From NCBI GenBank assembly GCA_026008535.1, contig BRKX01000006.1:31112664-31176663 (forward strand): a stretch of 64,000 nt of DNA, written 5' to 3'. The DNA comes from Perilla frutescens (taxonomy: Eukaryota > Streptophyta > Magnoliopsida > Lamiales > Lamiaceae). A program made the translations under genes and the position numbers. A model generated the notes under the pieces. That model was not told the DNA's origin and did no database searches. It worked only from the letters and a program-made list of their open reading frames with translations. Every line of letters starts with the position of its first letter. Position 1 is the first letter of the stretch. This document shows positions 44,225 through 54,446 of this stretch, piece after piece.

Positions 44225-46225
44225 AAAATTATCTGAAAATTTCAAAAATTATGAAATAAATGGTCCAACTATGGTATGATTTACAGACTTAAGGGAATTA
44301 TACAAATAATAATACAAATTAAAGACAACATGAAAAATTTAAAAATTAAGAAATAAATGGTCCAACTATGGTATGATTTTCGGACTTAAGGGAATTCTAC
44401 AAATAACAATACAAATTAAAAAACGACATATATGATTCTGAAATTATGAAATCAATGGTCCAACTATGGTATGATTTTTGGACTTTTGGTGATACGAACC
44501 CGAAAAGCATAAAAGAATCAAATCCAAGACCACCATTGAGAGCTTCAAAGATAATCATGTTGTTCAAGATTAAAGATTGGAGATCAAGATTTGAAGAACA
44601 CAAGTGCATGAAAATATTCAGATATTTTGGGCAGCCCATGAAGATCAAATATTCAGCCCGAGATTGGTCAACATGCTATCAATTAATGATGAAGAATGAA
44701 GCATGAAGACGTGAGAAGAAGAACGACGCCATTTGGACGTGTGCATGAAAAGTTATACGCGTTTGCATGGGAAATCGGGAGATGCTGTTTTTCATGCAAA
44801 GGTGGTAATATTAATTGTACCATGGGCCATGAAATTATTCATGTTAATTCAGCCCATGATCGAGTTCTAAGGTCCAAGATGGTGTGGAAATACAAGCCCA
44901 AATCCATTATGGGATTTATCCTTATCTAGTTAGATTTAGATAGATTTTTGTTATCTTATTTTTGGTATCTTTTGATTTTATCCTAGATTGATTAGGATTA
45001 GTATATTTTCGATTTCTTTAGCTTTTAGGACTCTAATTTTCGTCCATATATGCTCCTATATGACAATTGCAAGAAATAAAGAGTTATTCTCAATATGTCT
45101 CACGATCCTTTGGTTGATCAAACTGTTACCTACAATTCTATTGTTCTAGCAATACAATAGTCTTATTCAAGTTCTTCAGGGTACAACGAGTACTTGGGAG
45201 AATTGCTATCCGGAGAAGCTAGACGAGTGCGTTCGGGTTGATTCAACACGGGTTCACCGATCTGTCCTATCCTTCTACCAAACCACCGTCGTCCTCACCA
45301 ACACTCCACCGCCGTCCGCCGTCGTTCACCATCAGATTCCAGCCTCCCTTCGACGTATCAAGTGTGTTCATCGAGTCATAGTTCGTGTCACCATATTCTA
45401 GTAAGTTCTATTTCCGTACGAGTCTTGTCTTTTCTAGTCGAGTCTTTCTTGTTTTCTCTTTGTGCGTATTGATCCCTTACGTATCCGACGTTGTTCCGTT
45501 CCTAAGCTTCCGCATATTTCGTCCATGTCGTGTCCTATAGGTCCCGGGTCACATCATTTGGGAATTCTACAAATAATTATACAAATTAAAAAACGACATG
45601 AAAAGTACAAAAATTAAGAAATAAATGGTCCAACTATGGTATGATTTTCGGACTTAAGGGAATTCTACAAATAATAATACAAATTAAAAAACGACATATA
45701 TGATTCTGAAATTATGAAATCAATGGTCCAACTATGGTATGATTTTCGGACTTAAGGGAATACTCCAAAAAATAATGCAAATTAAAAAACGACATATATG
45801 ATCCTGAAATTTTGGAATAAATGTCCAATTATGGTATAATGTTCGGACTTAAGGGAATTCTCAAAATAATAATACAAATTATGAAATTATAGTATGAAAT
45901 GAATGGATGGTCCAATTATGATATGATGTTCGTACTTAAGGGAATACTAAAAATAATAATACAAACTATAAAATTGTAGTATGATTCTGTTAATTTATGA
46001 AATGAATGGTCCAATTATGATATGATGTTCGTACTTAAGGGAATACTCAAAATAATAATACAAATTATGAAATTATAGTATGAAATGAATGAATGGTCCA
46101 ATTATGATATGATGTTCGTACTTAAGGGAATACTCAAAATAATAATACAAACTATAAAATTATAGTATGATTCTGTTAATTTATGAAATGAATGGTCCGA
46201 TTATGATATGATGTTCGTACTTAAT
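44225..46225. repeat. ~96-bp tandem repeat array, split by a solo LTR
   Basis: About ten units carry ATGGTCCAA(C/T)TATGGTATGAT followed by CGGACTTAAGGGAAT. Marker starts are near 44261, 44358, 44456, then after the LTR 45626, 45724, 45821, 45908, 46007, 46093 and 46192, giving periods of 86-99 bp. Left-hand units resemble each other more than those on the right. Non-coding. Confidence 0.85.
44490..45556 (+). repeat. Solo LTR inside the tandem array, perfect target duplication
   Basis: 1,067 bp from TGATACGAACC to CGGGTCACATCA, flanked by TTTGG at 44485-44489 and 45557-45561. It is the plus-strand counterpart of the 5' LTR at 2637-3687: the stretches around the ACGCGTTTGCATGGGAAATC box and the terminal CCGGGTCACATCA agree closely. 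The LTR-borne pol tail is degenerate here. It clearly inserted into an existing repeat array. Confidence 0.9.
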
Positions 46226-46421
46226 CAAAAAAATATGATATGGTTCGGATTCAAGTAATTTTGAACGGACAAGATCTAGTGTATATTTTATAACTATCAT
46301 TCCTCCACTTTATTCTAAAGTTATCAATTGGTCGAGATGATCTAGTATATATTTTAATGATCAATAGTTCTTATATTTATTTTTTCTTAGTCCAAATTAA
46401 TTGCCCTCGCCCTCACCCTCA

Positions 46422-46770
46422 CCCTTTACCCTTTACTGTAAACCCTAAACCCTTGCCCTTACCCTCTTGCCCTTGCCCTTGCCTTTGCCCTTGCATGCCT
46501 TCCTGTTAATTAAGAACACTTAATTATAATAATTCATTATGATATAATTATTTTTCAACGTAGTTGCAATTAAGAATTATATATATTCTAGTAGCTATAT
46601 CTTAAATATTTGAAATTGAATTTACAAGTATTGAATTAACTTTGATGGGACATAAGAACCCTTGAAGTAAGTTGTATTATAAATTACTTTGAATTCATTG
46701 GATTTTTCATCATTCCAATATCTTTTAATGTATCTTCTAAGTATTTTAGTGGGATTCAAATGCATCGAGA
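46422..46770. repeat. Telomere-like motif segment, copy 1
   Basis: Starts with TTTACTGTAAACCCTAAACCC followed by CCCTTGC-type runs and a unique tail (GAAATTGAATTTACAAGTA, ATTGGATTTTTCATCATT, TATTTTAGTGGGATT). The same order recurs at 48,672-49,170. Two CCCTAAA-like units do not make an interstitial telomere array. Confidence 0.75.
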
Positions 46771-46818
46771 TTTTAATGATTAATTCAAGTGTATATGGTA
46801 ATAAGTAAATCAATGTAA

Positions 46819-48655
46819 CACTATAAAAAAAGTCCATTCTAGCGACGAGAATTAGCGACGGGGCCGACACGGGTCGCCACTAGCGACGGGAAATTTTGCT
46901 ACGAGGTTAGCGACGGGGTTCCCCGTAGCTAATTCTAGCGACGGGAACCCCCGTAGCTTTTTTTTTTTAATTTTTTATTTTTTTAAATTTTATTTAATTA
47001 TTTTTAAAATAATTAAATATGATTTCATACTATTCTAATACAAATATTTTCCCTATTAAAATCATTTTTATATTTTTATTCATTTATTTTAAATTTTGAA
47101 AAAATAATATCGCAATATACATTTATTAATATCACATCTTTAAATTTATATTATTTCCTTATTAAATACAAATTTATACAAATTAGCTTTATTAGTATTC
47201 TTATAAATAAACTAATTAGTATATTATTATATATTTAAAAAATGTATTAAGTTTAACATAATATTTATTATAGTTACTACTACAAGATTAATCAATTATA
47301 CATTAACAAACTAAAATATACTACGAAAATATATATACATAATATAGTATATAATGGATTTTAATTTTTAATTATAAACTAAAGTAATTTTCAATTTTTT
47401 TTAATTTTTTATTTATTTTTTAAATTTTATTTAATTATTTTTAAAATAATTAAATATGATTTCAATCTATTCTAATACAAATATTCTCCCTATTAAAATC
47501 ATTTTTATATTTTTATTCATTTATTTTAATTTTTGAAAAAATAATATCGCAATTATACACATTTATTAATATCACATCTTTAAATTTGTATTATTTCCTT
47601 ATTAAATAAAAATTTATACAAATTAGCTTTATTAGTATTCTTATAAATAAACTAATTAGTATATTATTATATATTTAAAAAATGTATTAAGTTTAACATA
47701 ATATTTATTATAATTACTACTACAAGATTAATCAATTATACATTAACAAACTAAAATATACTATGAAAATATATATACATAATATATTATATAATGGATT
47801 TTAATTTTTAATTATAAACTAAAGTAATTTTTAATTTTTTTTAATTTTTTATTTAGTTTTTAAATTTTATTTAATCATTTTAAAAATAATTAAATATGAT
47901 TTCAATCTATTCTAATACAAATATTCTCCCTATTAAAATCATTTTTATATTTTTATTCATTTATTTTAATTTTTGAAAAAATAATATCGCAATTATACAC
48001 ATTTATTAATATCACATCTTTAAATTTGTATTATTTCCTTATTAAATAAAAATTTATACAAATTAGCTTTATTAGTATTCTTATAAATGAACTAATTAGT
48101 ATATTATTATATATTTAAAAAATGTATTAAGTTTAACATAATATTTATTATAGTTACTACTACAAGATTAATCAATTATACATTAACAAACTAAAATATA
48201 CTATGAAAATATATACATAATATAGTATATAATGTATTTTAATTTTTAATTATAAACTAAAGTTATTTATTATGTAAGTAAAAATAATTTAATTCATTAT
48301 GATATTTAGCATGAAACACAAAGTAAGACTATTTAACCACATTTTCACCATGATATATATATAATTTTTAAAATAATTTAATTAATAAATTATAGTTCTA
48401 TATACAAATATATAATACAATATAATATCCATTGGGGCCTTTCATCGGGTCGGGTCACGGGCTCATTAATGGGCCGGGCCTCCGGGTCGGGGGCTCATCG
48501 CGGGCCGGGCCAATCAATAATTTCAAAATTTTAAATTTGACGGATAGCGACGGAGTTTCCGTCGCTAGATCCGTCGCTAATCATGTTACTTAACCCTGTA
48601 GCGACGGGATTAGCGACGGAAAACCTTGTCGCTAAATCAGAATTTTTTTGTAGTG
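46819..48655. mobile_element. 1,837-bp non-autonomous CACTA element
   Basis: Begins CACTATAAAAAAAGTCC and ends AATTTTTTTGTAGTG, flanked by TAA at 46816-46818 and 48656-48658. Both ends carry subterminal TAGCGACGGG / CCGTCGCTA repeats (46849-46960 and 48541-48635). There is no coding capacity. The interior is almost entirely three direct repeats of about 438 bp. Confidence 0.92.
46968..48262. repeat. Three ~438-bp direct repeats inside the CACTA element
   Basis: Copies of about 46968-47398, 47399-47837 and 47838-48262, marked by AATTAAATATGATTTCA at 47011, 47448 and 47888. They are highly similar and AT-rich, so the triplication is recent compared with point mutation. Confidence 0.85.
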
Positions 48656-48671
48656 TAATACTTTTCGGATT

Positions 48672-49170
48672 CATGCCCTTTACTGTAAACCCTAAACCCT
48701 AAACCCTTGCTCTCTTACCCTTGCCCTTGCATGCCCTTGTTATTATTAAGAACTATATATTATTGATTTATTGTACGACTTATTAATAAGGTCACTACTC
48801 TTTTTTTAATTAAAATAATTATAATTACTTTTGTAAACTATAGTAGGGTAACGAATTTAATTATATTTAAATTTAGAAGCATAGTTTTTGGGATTTATTG
48901 TGCGACTTATTAATGAGGTCACGACTCTTATTTTAATTAAAATAAATATAATTACTTTTGTAAAATATAGTAGGGTAACGAATTTAATTAAATTTACATA
49001 TAGTAGTTGTACATTAAATATTTTGAAATTGAATTTACAAGTAAAGAAATTAATTTGATGGGACTTAAAACCCTTGATATGAGTTGTATAATTAATTACA
49101 AATGTTATTCATTGGATTTTTCATCATTACAATATCCTTCCATTCATTACTAAATATTTTAGTGGGATTA
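48672..49170. repeat. Telomere-like motif segment, copy 2, upstream of a small gene
   Basis: Repeats the order of motifs in 46422-46770, now ending ~190 bp before the gene at 49,357. Within it, 48765-48880 and 48892-49005 form a second, internal duplication (period 127 bp, both starting GATTTATTGT and ending AACGAATTTAATTA). Confidence 0.75.
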
Positions 49171-49356
49171 GGTCATGAACCTTCAATTAATATGACACAT
49201 CTAATAGTCACATTTGGGACAATATATACATCATTCACCGATTGAGTTTACATAACTCTCTGAAAAATCATTTTCTTTATCCATCTTCAAATATCCTTCT
49301 AAATGTTCTGATCAAGAGAGGACGACTGTTTTTTGATTGCTCTCGTTGTCGCAAAC

Positions 49357-49800
49357 ATGGGGTTTGTGGATATGGGTGACTGCAACACGATGTGTGATCT
49401 GTTGTACGAGTTAGCGGAGACGATGTCTGCAACGCGCGGTCGGCGGTTTCGAGCCATTCAGTTGGCTCTGAAACTCAATGAATTCCAGGAACGGCTGTGG
49501 AGCTTTGACTATTTTATTCAGATGCCCGGCATCTAGTTTGATGAAAACACGAATCGTGTTAAGGCGGGTCCGAAGTATTTCGAGCGTATCAATCGGAAGA
49601 ATGTAAGTATAGTTCAAAGTTGTTTCTCCTTCATCGTTACTTCATTAATGTTTCATTTGTTTATTTGGTAGGAGTCTCTGCGGTGGAGGGAGTTCAGGGA
49701 AGCCGGATTCCCGAATCTCCGTGCAGTTCGTCAGATCGTCCGCTATGGAGGCATGGCTGCCCTTGATTTCAATGTTTTGGTGAACTTTTGTGCAGATTGA
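49357..49800 (+). pseudogene. Myb/SANT-like small gene, copy 2, with an in-frame TAG
   Basis: Exon 1 from ATG 49357 to about 49602 (before GTAAGT), exon 2 from about 49673 (after GGTAG) to TGA at 49798-49800. Frame and phase agree. The product would be ~124 residues with the same blocks as the copy at 41,212. A TAG at 49534-49536 falls at the W-type position of a PG-I-x-FD motif, where Myb/SANT-like domains often have Trp. A TATATA at 49223-49228 could serve a promoter. Domain assignment is an inference from residue pattern. Confidence 0.45.
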
Positions 49801-50868
49801 TGGTGGAAGGTGGTCGGTGTAGTTGGGTTTTGATGTTTAGGGTTTATCTAAAAAAACTTCTTTTGGTGTTTTTGGCCTGTAATTAATTACAACTTAACAA
49901 CGCTTTGGATTAAATTTCGTGAATGCCATTAAGGTTGAATCGATTCGGGGTTTTATGAAACCTACTTTTAGTTTGGATCGATATTTGATATTGTTATGCG
50001 CCTTTTTTTTCTGTCTTGTGTTGTTGTTCATGCAGGTTTGAAGGCAATTAATTCCAGCTTGAAGAACTGAAGGGTTGAAGATCTGAAGATATGAATATGG
50101 ACATTTCAGAATTTAATTGTAATTTTTTTTTACTTTAATTATTTGGAAAATTTTTAGTTTTGTTGTGTTTAAGAGTAATTTGAGTCTGTATTGTAAGAAA
50201 TAATATAGGATATTTTATGAGTCTGTAATTTCAAAATGAAAGAAATAATATAATATAGGACATTTTATGATACAAAATAACTGTTTGCAGCAATTTCTTT
50301 TTCTTATATTGTGTTTGGTTATATCTGTTAACTTTAAAAATATTTTACACGATATTAAATATTTTTAACTAACTAAAATTGCTATTAACAAAAAAAAGTC
50401 GGATAAATATCGATATGATTAAGATCATGAGAATATAAGATCATGATTAAAATTTCGGATAAATATCGATATGAGTATATAATAGATGATCAACATTATC
50501 TCACTCTTCAAGTAATGACTTTTTAAATTCTGTGAATCCAACTATGAAATAATATTTTATTTCAATAATATTCAAAATGAATTTTCAAATTCTGGGTATC
50601 AAACAATAAAATAATATTTTCATTCATTAATAATCAGAATGGCTTTTCAAATTCGGATATCCAACAAATTTTATAATATTTTCTTCCATTAATAATGAGA
50701 ATGACTTTTCAAATACTTGGTATCCACCAATAAAATAATATTTCTTCCATTAATAATCAGGGTATGTTTAGTGTTAATGATTGTGTATTTTAAAGAGATC
50801 AATTTTTTTACTGGGCTACTTTGGGCAGCGGGCTTTGGAAACTGGAAGTGCAACAGTCATTCATGCCC

Positions 50869-50875
50869 TATAAAA
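50869..50875 (+). promoter_or_regulatory. TATA box of the small gene at 50,954
   Basis: TATAAAA, 79 bp before the ATG, leaving room for a short 5' UTR. Confidence 0.6.
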
Positions 50876-50953
50876 TCAAGATAGTAAACCTAATCAAATA
50901 GTTAACACAAAATATTTCAAGTCATTTACTTTCGTTTCTTCAAATTTCTTTCA

Positions 50954-51253
50954 ATGGCACACACACCACGCAAGGGAACCAATTCAGTTCCAGTTAGCAA
51001 AGAATTTAACGAGAGTCCAGCACCTAAGGCTCTTGATGTCTTGTACTGCAACATGCGGAAACAACACGACGAGTTGAAGGATGAACTGAAGGAGGTCATG
51101 CATCGATTGGTCAATGAGGCTCGACCAAACATGCTGAACAATGTGATACTCCAAGATGAACTGCTCATCAGGATTTATGATTTCTTCTTAGAGGCTGCTA
51201 GGGAGGTGGAGGTGTCTCTGGTTGTCATTTCTGATTCAAGCGCTAGCGTTTGA
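50954..51253 (+). CDS. Small helical protein of unknown function (99 aa)
   Basis: An intact intronless frame with a good TATA box and an ATG in a CAATGGC context. The sequence is predicted mostly helical (charged repeats between residues 33 and 85) after a Ser/Pro-rich N-terminus. I see no signal peptide, membrane segment or known motif. It lies about 1.2 kb downstream of the Myb/SANT-like gene in the same orientation. Its layout resembles C-terminal regions of Myb/SANT-like proteins, so it could be a detached part of one. Confidence 0.55.
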   Translation: MAHTPRKGTNSVPVSKEFNESPAPKALDVLYCNMRKQHDELKDELKEVMHRLVNEARPNMLNNVILQDELLIRIYDFFLEAAREVEVSLVVISDSSASV

Positions 51254-51767
51254 TTACCTCTAATTGGGAATATTAATGTTGTTGTTCTTTTTTGAATGCT
51301 AGGGTATGACTTTGGTTTAGGGTCATTTCTTTCCAGTAAGATCGACTTTTTTTGTTGTGGCATAAAGTCCACTTTATTTTTACCTTAGTTCAAGTCGACA
51401 TTGTTTTGTTGTGGCTATAGTCCACATTTTTTGGACCCTAAATTTCGGTCAACTTGTTTTGATAAATTAATTCTAGTCGAATTAATTTTCGGATGGTTTT
51501 GTTAAATTAATTTTACTCGACTTTTAATTAATTTCTACATGATTTTGTTTATGAAATTATCTTTTGATTGTTAATTAATTACTTCTACTCAATGCTCGAG
51601 ATTGGAATTATTAATTCATGTCCTACCCACCACCCTCCAAAATTAATTCTGCTCAATACTCGAGGTTGCAATTATTAATTTAAAATTCATCTCAAGATTA
51701 TTTAAGATCACCATCTATAGAAACTCAAATAAACTTCACATTTGGAAAACAAATTGTACTTTCAAAG
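51254..51767. other. AT-rich spacer with short repeats
   Basis: Contains several TTAATT(C/A)TACTCGA-type repeats (51480-51670) and two TTGTTGTGGC motifs. No coding feature is seen. Confidence 0.4.
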
Positions 51768-52022
51768 ATGAATACTGTTGTAGAGGAAGCCAAGTTTCCA
51801 CCCAACTTGCTAGAAACACTAGCAGACGATACATTCATCATTAAAAAGGTGCTTATGGATTTTCTTAACAAGTATGAGGATAGTATTTTAGTCGATAAGC
51901 TCCATGAGGATCATACACTTCGTGCTATCATCCAAAAGTTTGTTCACATGCATAATGGGAGAATCAAAGGAGAAATATTAAATGATTTCAGAATGCTTCT
52001 TTATTTTAATGTCAAGTTGTAA
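51768..52022 (+). CDS. Small protein of unknown function (84 aa)
   Basis: An intact intronless frame, acidic to neutral, predicted helical, without a recognisable domain, signal or membrane segment. It follows the 99-aa gene in the same direction with its own 514-bp upstream region. The short length leaves real doubt that it is a gene. Confidence 0.35.
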   Translation: MNTVVEEAKFPPNLLETLADDTFIIKKVLMDFLNKYEDSILVDKLHEDHTLRAIIQKFVHMHNGRIKGEILNDFRMLLYFNVKL

Positions 52023-52301
52023 TTCTTATTGCCACCTAAATTACGTTATATAATATGTCTTCAAACATTTTATCTACTCTCTTTTTATTTAAGTTATTTA
52101 TGTAATATTCATCACATTTGCTATAAACTTAAATTTATTGCATAATACAGAACATTTGCTATAAACTTTGTTTAAGATTCAATTAAAACAATCTCTTGAA
52201 ATACAGAATATTTGCTTCTTTATTGCAGGTTACTTATTTCGACAACATGAAAAATAAAATAAAGTAGTACAAATCACTGGTAGAACATAACACCTGCAAA
52301 T

Positions 52302-52691
52302 CTAAAATAACTTAAACAGCAAAGCTACTACAAACCCAACAAATAACCCACCAATACAACATACCAACATATAGTTAAACCAAATTAATCCAACAACATA
52401 GTTCTTCAAGTACGCTTCGCAACCACAACCCTTAATGTTTTCTTGTGTGCTGCTCTCCGCCTGCAAACTTGAAGACAAATAGGAATCTGCTCCATAATTT
52501 TCTTCTTCACGAGCCCTCCTCTCTTCAAAATATTTATTATATGCATCAACCGCTTCTTTTTCCGTCAAAAAAGATCGGTAAAGAGCTCCTTTGAAACCAA
52601 TAACATTTGGTGCACATTCAAACCAATCACTATAAATTCCAGCACGAACACCTTTGAACACAACATAATATTTTGAAGTTGTTATAGCCAT
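52302..52691 (-). CDS. Viroplasmin-like (RNase H1 N-terminal) domain protein with a C-terminal membrane segment (129 aa)
   Basis: Residues ~8-55 match the fold family shared by caulimovirus viroplasmin and the N-terminus of RNase HI, with YYVVFKG-x-x-x-GIY-x-x-W-x-x-C and later GFKGALY-x-SF. In RNase HI this module binds RNA/DNA hybrids. A charged linker and a Cys pair (CGC) follow, and residues ~100-129 form one hydrophobic segment suited to membrane anchoring. No RNase H catalytic domain is attached. The ATG context and an AT-rich upstream region are compatible with a real gene. The membrane tail is unusual for this domain. Confidence 0.65.
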   Translation of the reverse strand: MAITTSKYYVVFKGVRAGIYSDWFECAPNVIGFKGALYRSFLTEKEAVDAYNKYFEERRAREEENYGADSYLSSSLQAESSTQENIKGCGCEAYLKNYVVGLIWFNYMLVCCIGGLFVGFVVALLFKLF

Positions 52692-53005
52692 CTGAAGGAA
52701 AAAAAATAGAAATTTTCGGCTAAATGGATGAATGGAAGAGAAAGATATGATGGAGTGTTTTTCGGCTGAGATAATGAATTAGGGTTTTACAATTGATTTA
52801 TGTATAATATTTGTGTAAAATAAGATCCCACTATCTTGGAATTATCAAAAATATAAAGGAGGGGAGAGAAATAAATTTGAATTTGAATTCAAAATCGAAA
52901 ATAATATATTTTTGGGTGGAGGGGCATTGTTGACATTTAATACAGTTACTTTATGATATATTACTAATATAACCCTGTCTGACATTGTGGACATTTAATA
53001 CAATT

Positions 53006-54446
53006 ATTTTTTACTATTATAATAAGAAGTAACAAATTATCCATGAAAATCCAATCCACCCGTCGCTATCTACTTCAATGAAAAGAGTTAGAAATCGTAT
53101 CAATTACAGATATGAAATAGTGATTATAAAAAGCTGTTGAGTTCTTGATAAAATCAGCTACTACACTTTGTGTAATATCTGGTGCTACACAATTAATTTT
53201 TTTTACACTTATTATTTAGGATTCATCCTATTCAATTAGAATATATATAATTAATTTTTCAATAATGAATTTAATTTTCTGATTAATAATTAATTATTTT
53301 GTAAAAAAATAATTATTAGGGTAACATGAATCAATTAATAATTGTAAAATTAAATTAACGCACAATAAGTTGAAATTAAATGAAAAAAATCCAAAAAAAC
53401 TTAATAAATTTAATTGTATAGTACGGAGTGGTGCACAAAATTTAGCAAATGATTTCATCCATAGAGTATCGATCACCTTAAATCAAGGATCATATATAAT
53501 GATAAGTATCATAACTTTCCTACAAATAGCATCAATAGCAGCGTTCATATATCTCCCAAATTTCAAGTAGTTGATAGATGAAGAACTAATTAATGGCATA
53601 GTGCTAGCAGCTCCCTCTCAAAAAACAGAGAACGATATTGTTTTACTAACAATAACGGTAAAGCTGCCAAAATATATTATCTTAGTATAAGGTATATCAA
53701 TTCAAGTTGATCAACCATGGCTAGAATCATCAGAGGCAGACTTCTTTAGAGTAGTGGACAGAGCCAACCAGTTTCCCACCTCAGAAACCGATGTCGTATC
53801 ATCATACGCACCGCTACTCTCCCATCGCATTCTATTTGCAGCAACCTAGTATTGCCAGAAAAATAAAATATTTCAAGATCAAGTTTTCAGCTTCATAGTT
53901 AATCAAACACACACACACACACATATATGGAATTTATGTAGTTTCATTATACTAATAATTCTTGAAGGAAGATAGCTAAGAGATAATTAGATAAGTGCTT
54001 ACCAGTGGCATCTGATCATCAATATCGATTGGGTGATCATTAAGATTGACTAAAGCTGCAGGAGTGTTGGTCACAGCATCCTCATAATTCTGGGCCTTAG
54101 ACAAGGTGGAGACTGTAACTGTGACTGCACGTTTTTCAGCCAAGGGCTTCACCGGTGGTGGTGGTGGCTGAAACTGATGATAGTAGTGGCTACCCCCGTA
54201 AGGAAACTGAGGTGGCACTGTGGAGGAGGAAACTGAAGGAGGGGTGGGAACCTGAAAAAAACTAGTGGAGCTATTAATGCTGCTGCCATTGCTATTGCTG
54301 TTGTAATTGGTGTCTTTGACCATGTGTGGCCATAGGAAAGTGCCCTGTGGTTTGCAGATTCTGAAACCACTCTTCAGCCTTTGTATCTTTGCTGCTTTTT
54401 CCTCTGCTTCTGCTGCCTTTTGGCCATTTTTCTGGGTTTTCGCTAA
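53006..54446 (-). repeat. Parental copy of the DYAD 3' segment
   Basis: Source of the duplicate at 34,708-38,147. It contains the end of the intact DYAD gene plus ~700 bp of downstream flank, and keeps the uninterrupted site where the other copy has a 1,983-bp hAT-like insertion. Confidence 0.9.

Noticed and set aside
44446..44929. Two plus-strand open frames as host genes
   Set aside because: They lie inside or over the edge of the solo LTR and tandem array, and correspond to the degenerate LTR-borne pol tail.
41787..45556. The two solo LTRs as paired ends of one element carrying the B3 gene
   Set aside because: Each has its own target-duplication-like flanks, and the two LTRs differ too much in sequence and length to be a pair.
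46390..46500. Interstitial telomere array
   Set aside because: Only one or two CCCTAAA units occur amid varied CCCTTGC-type repeats, too few for a telomere remnant.
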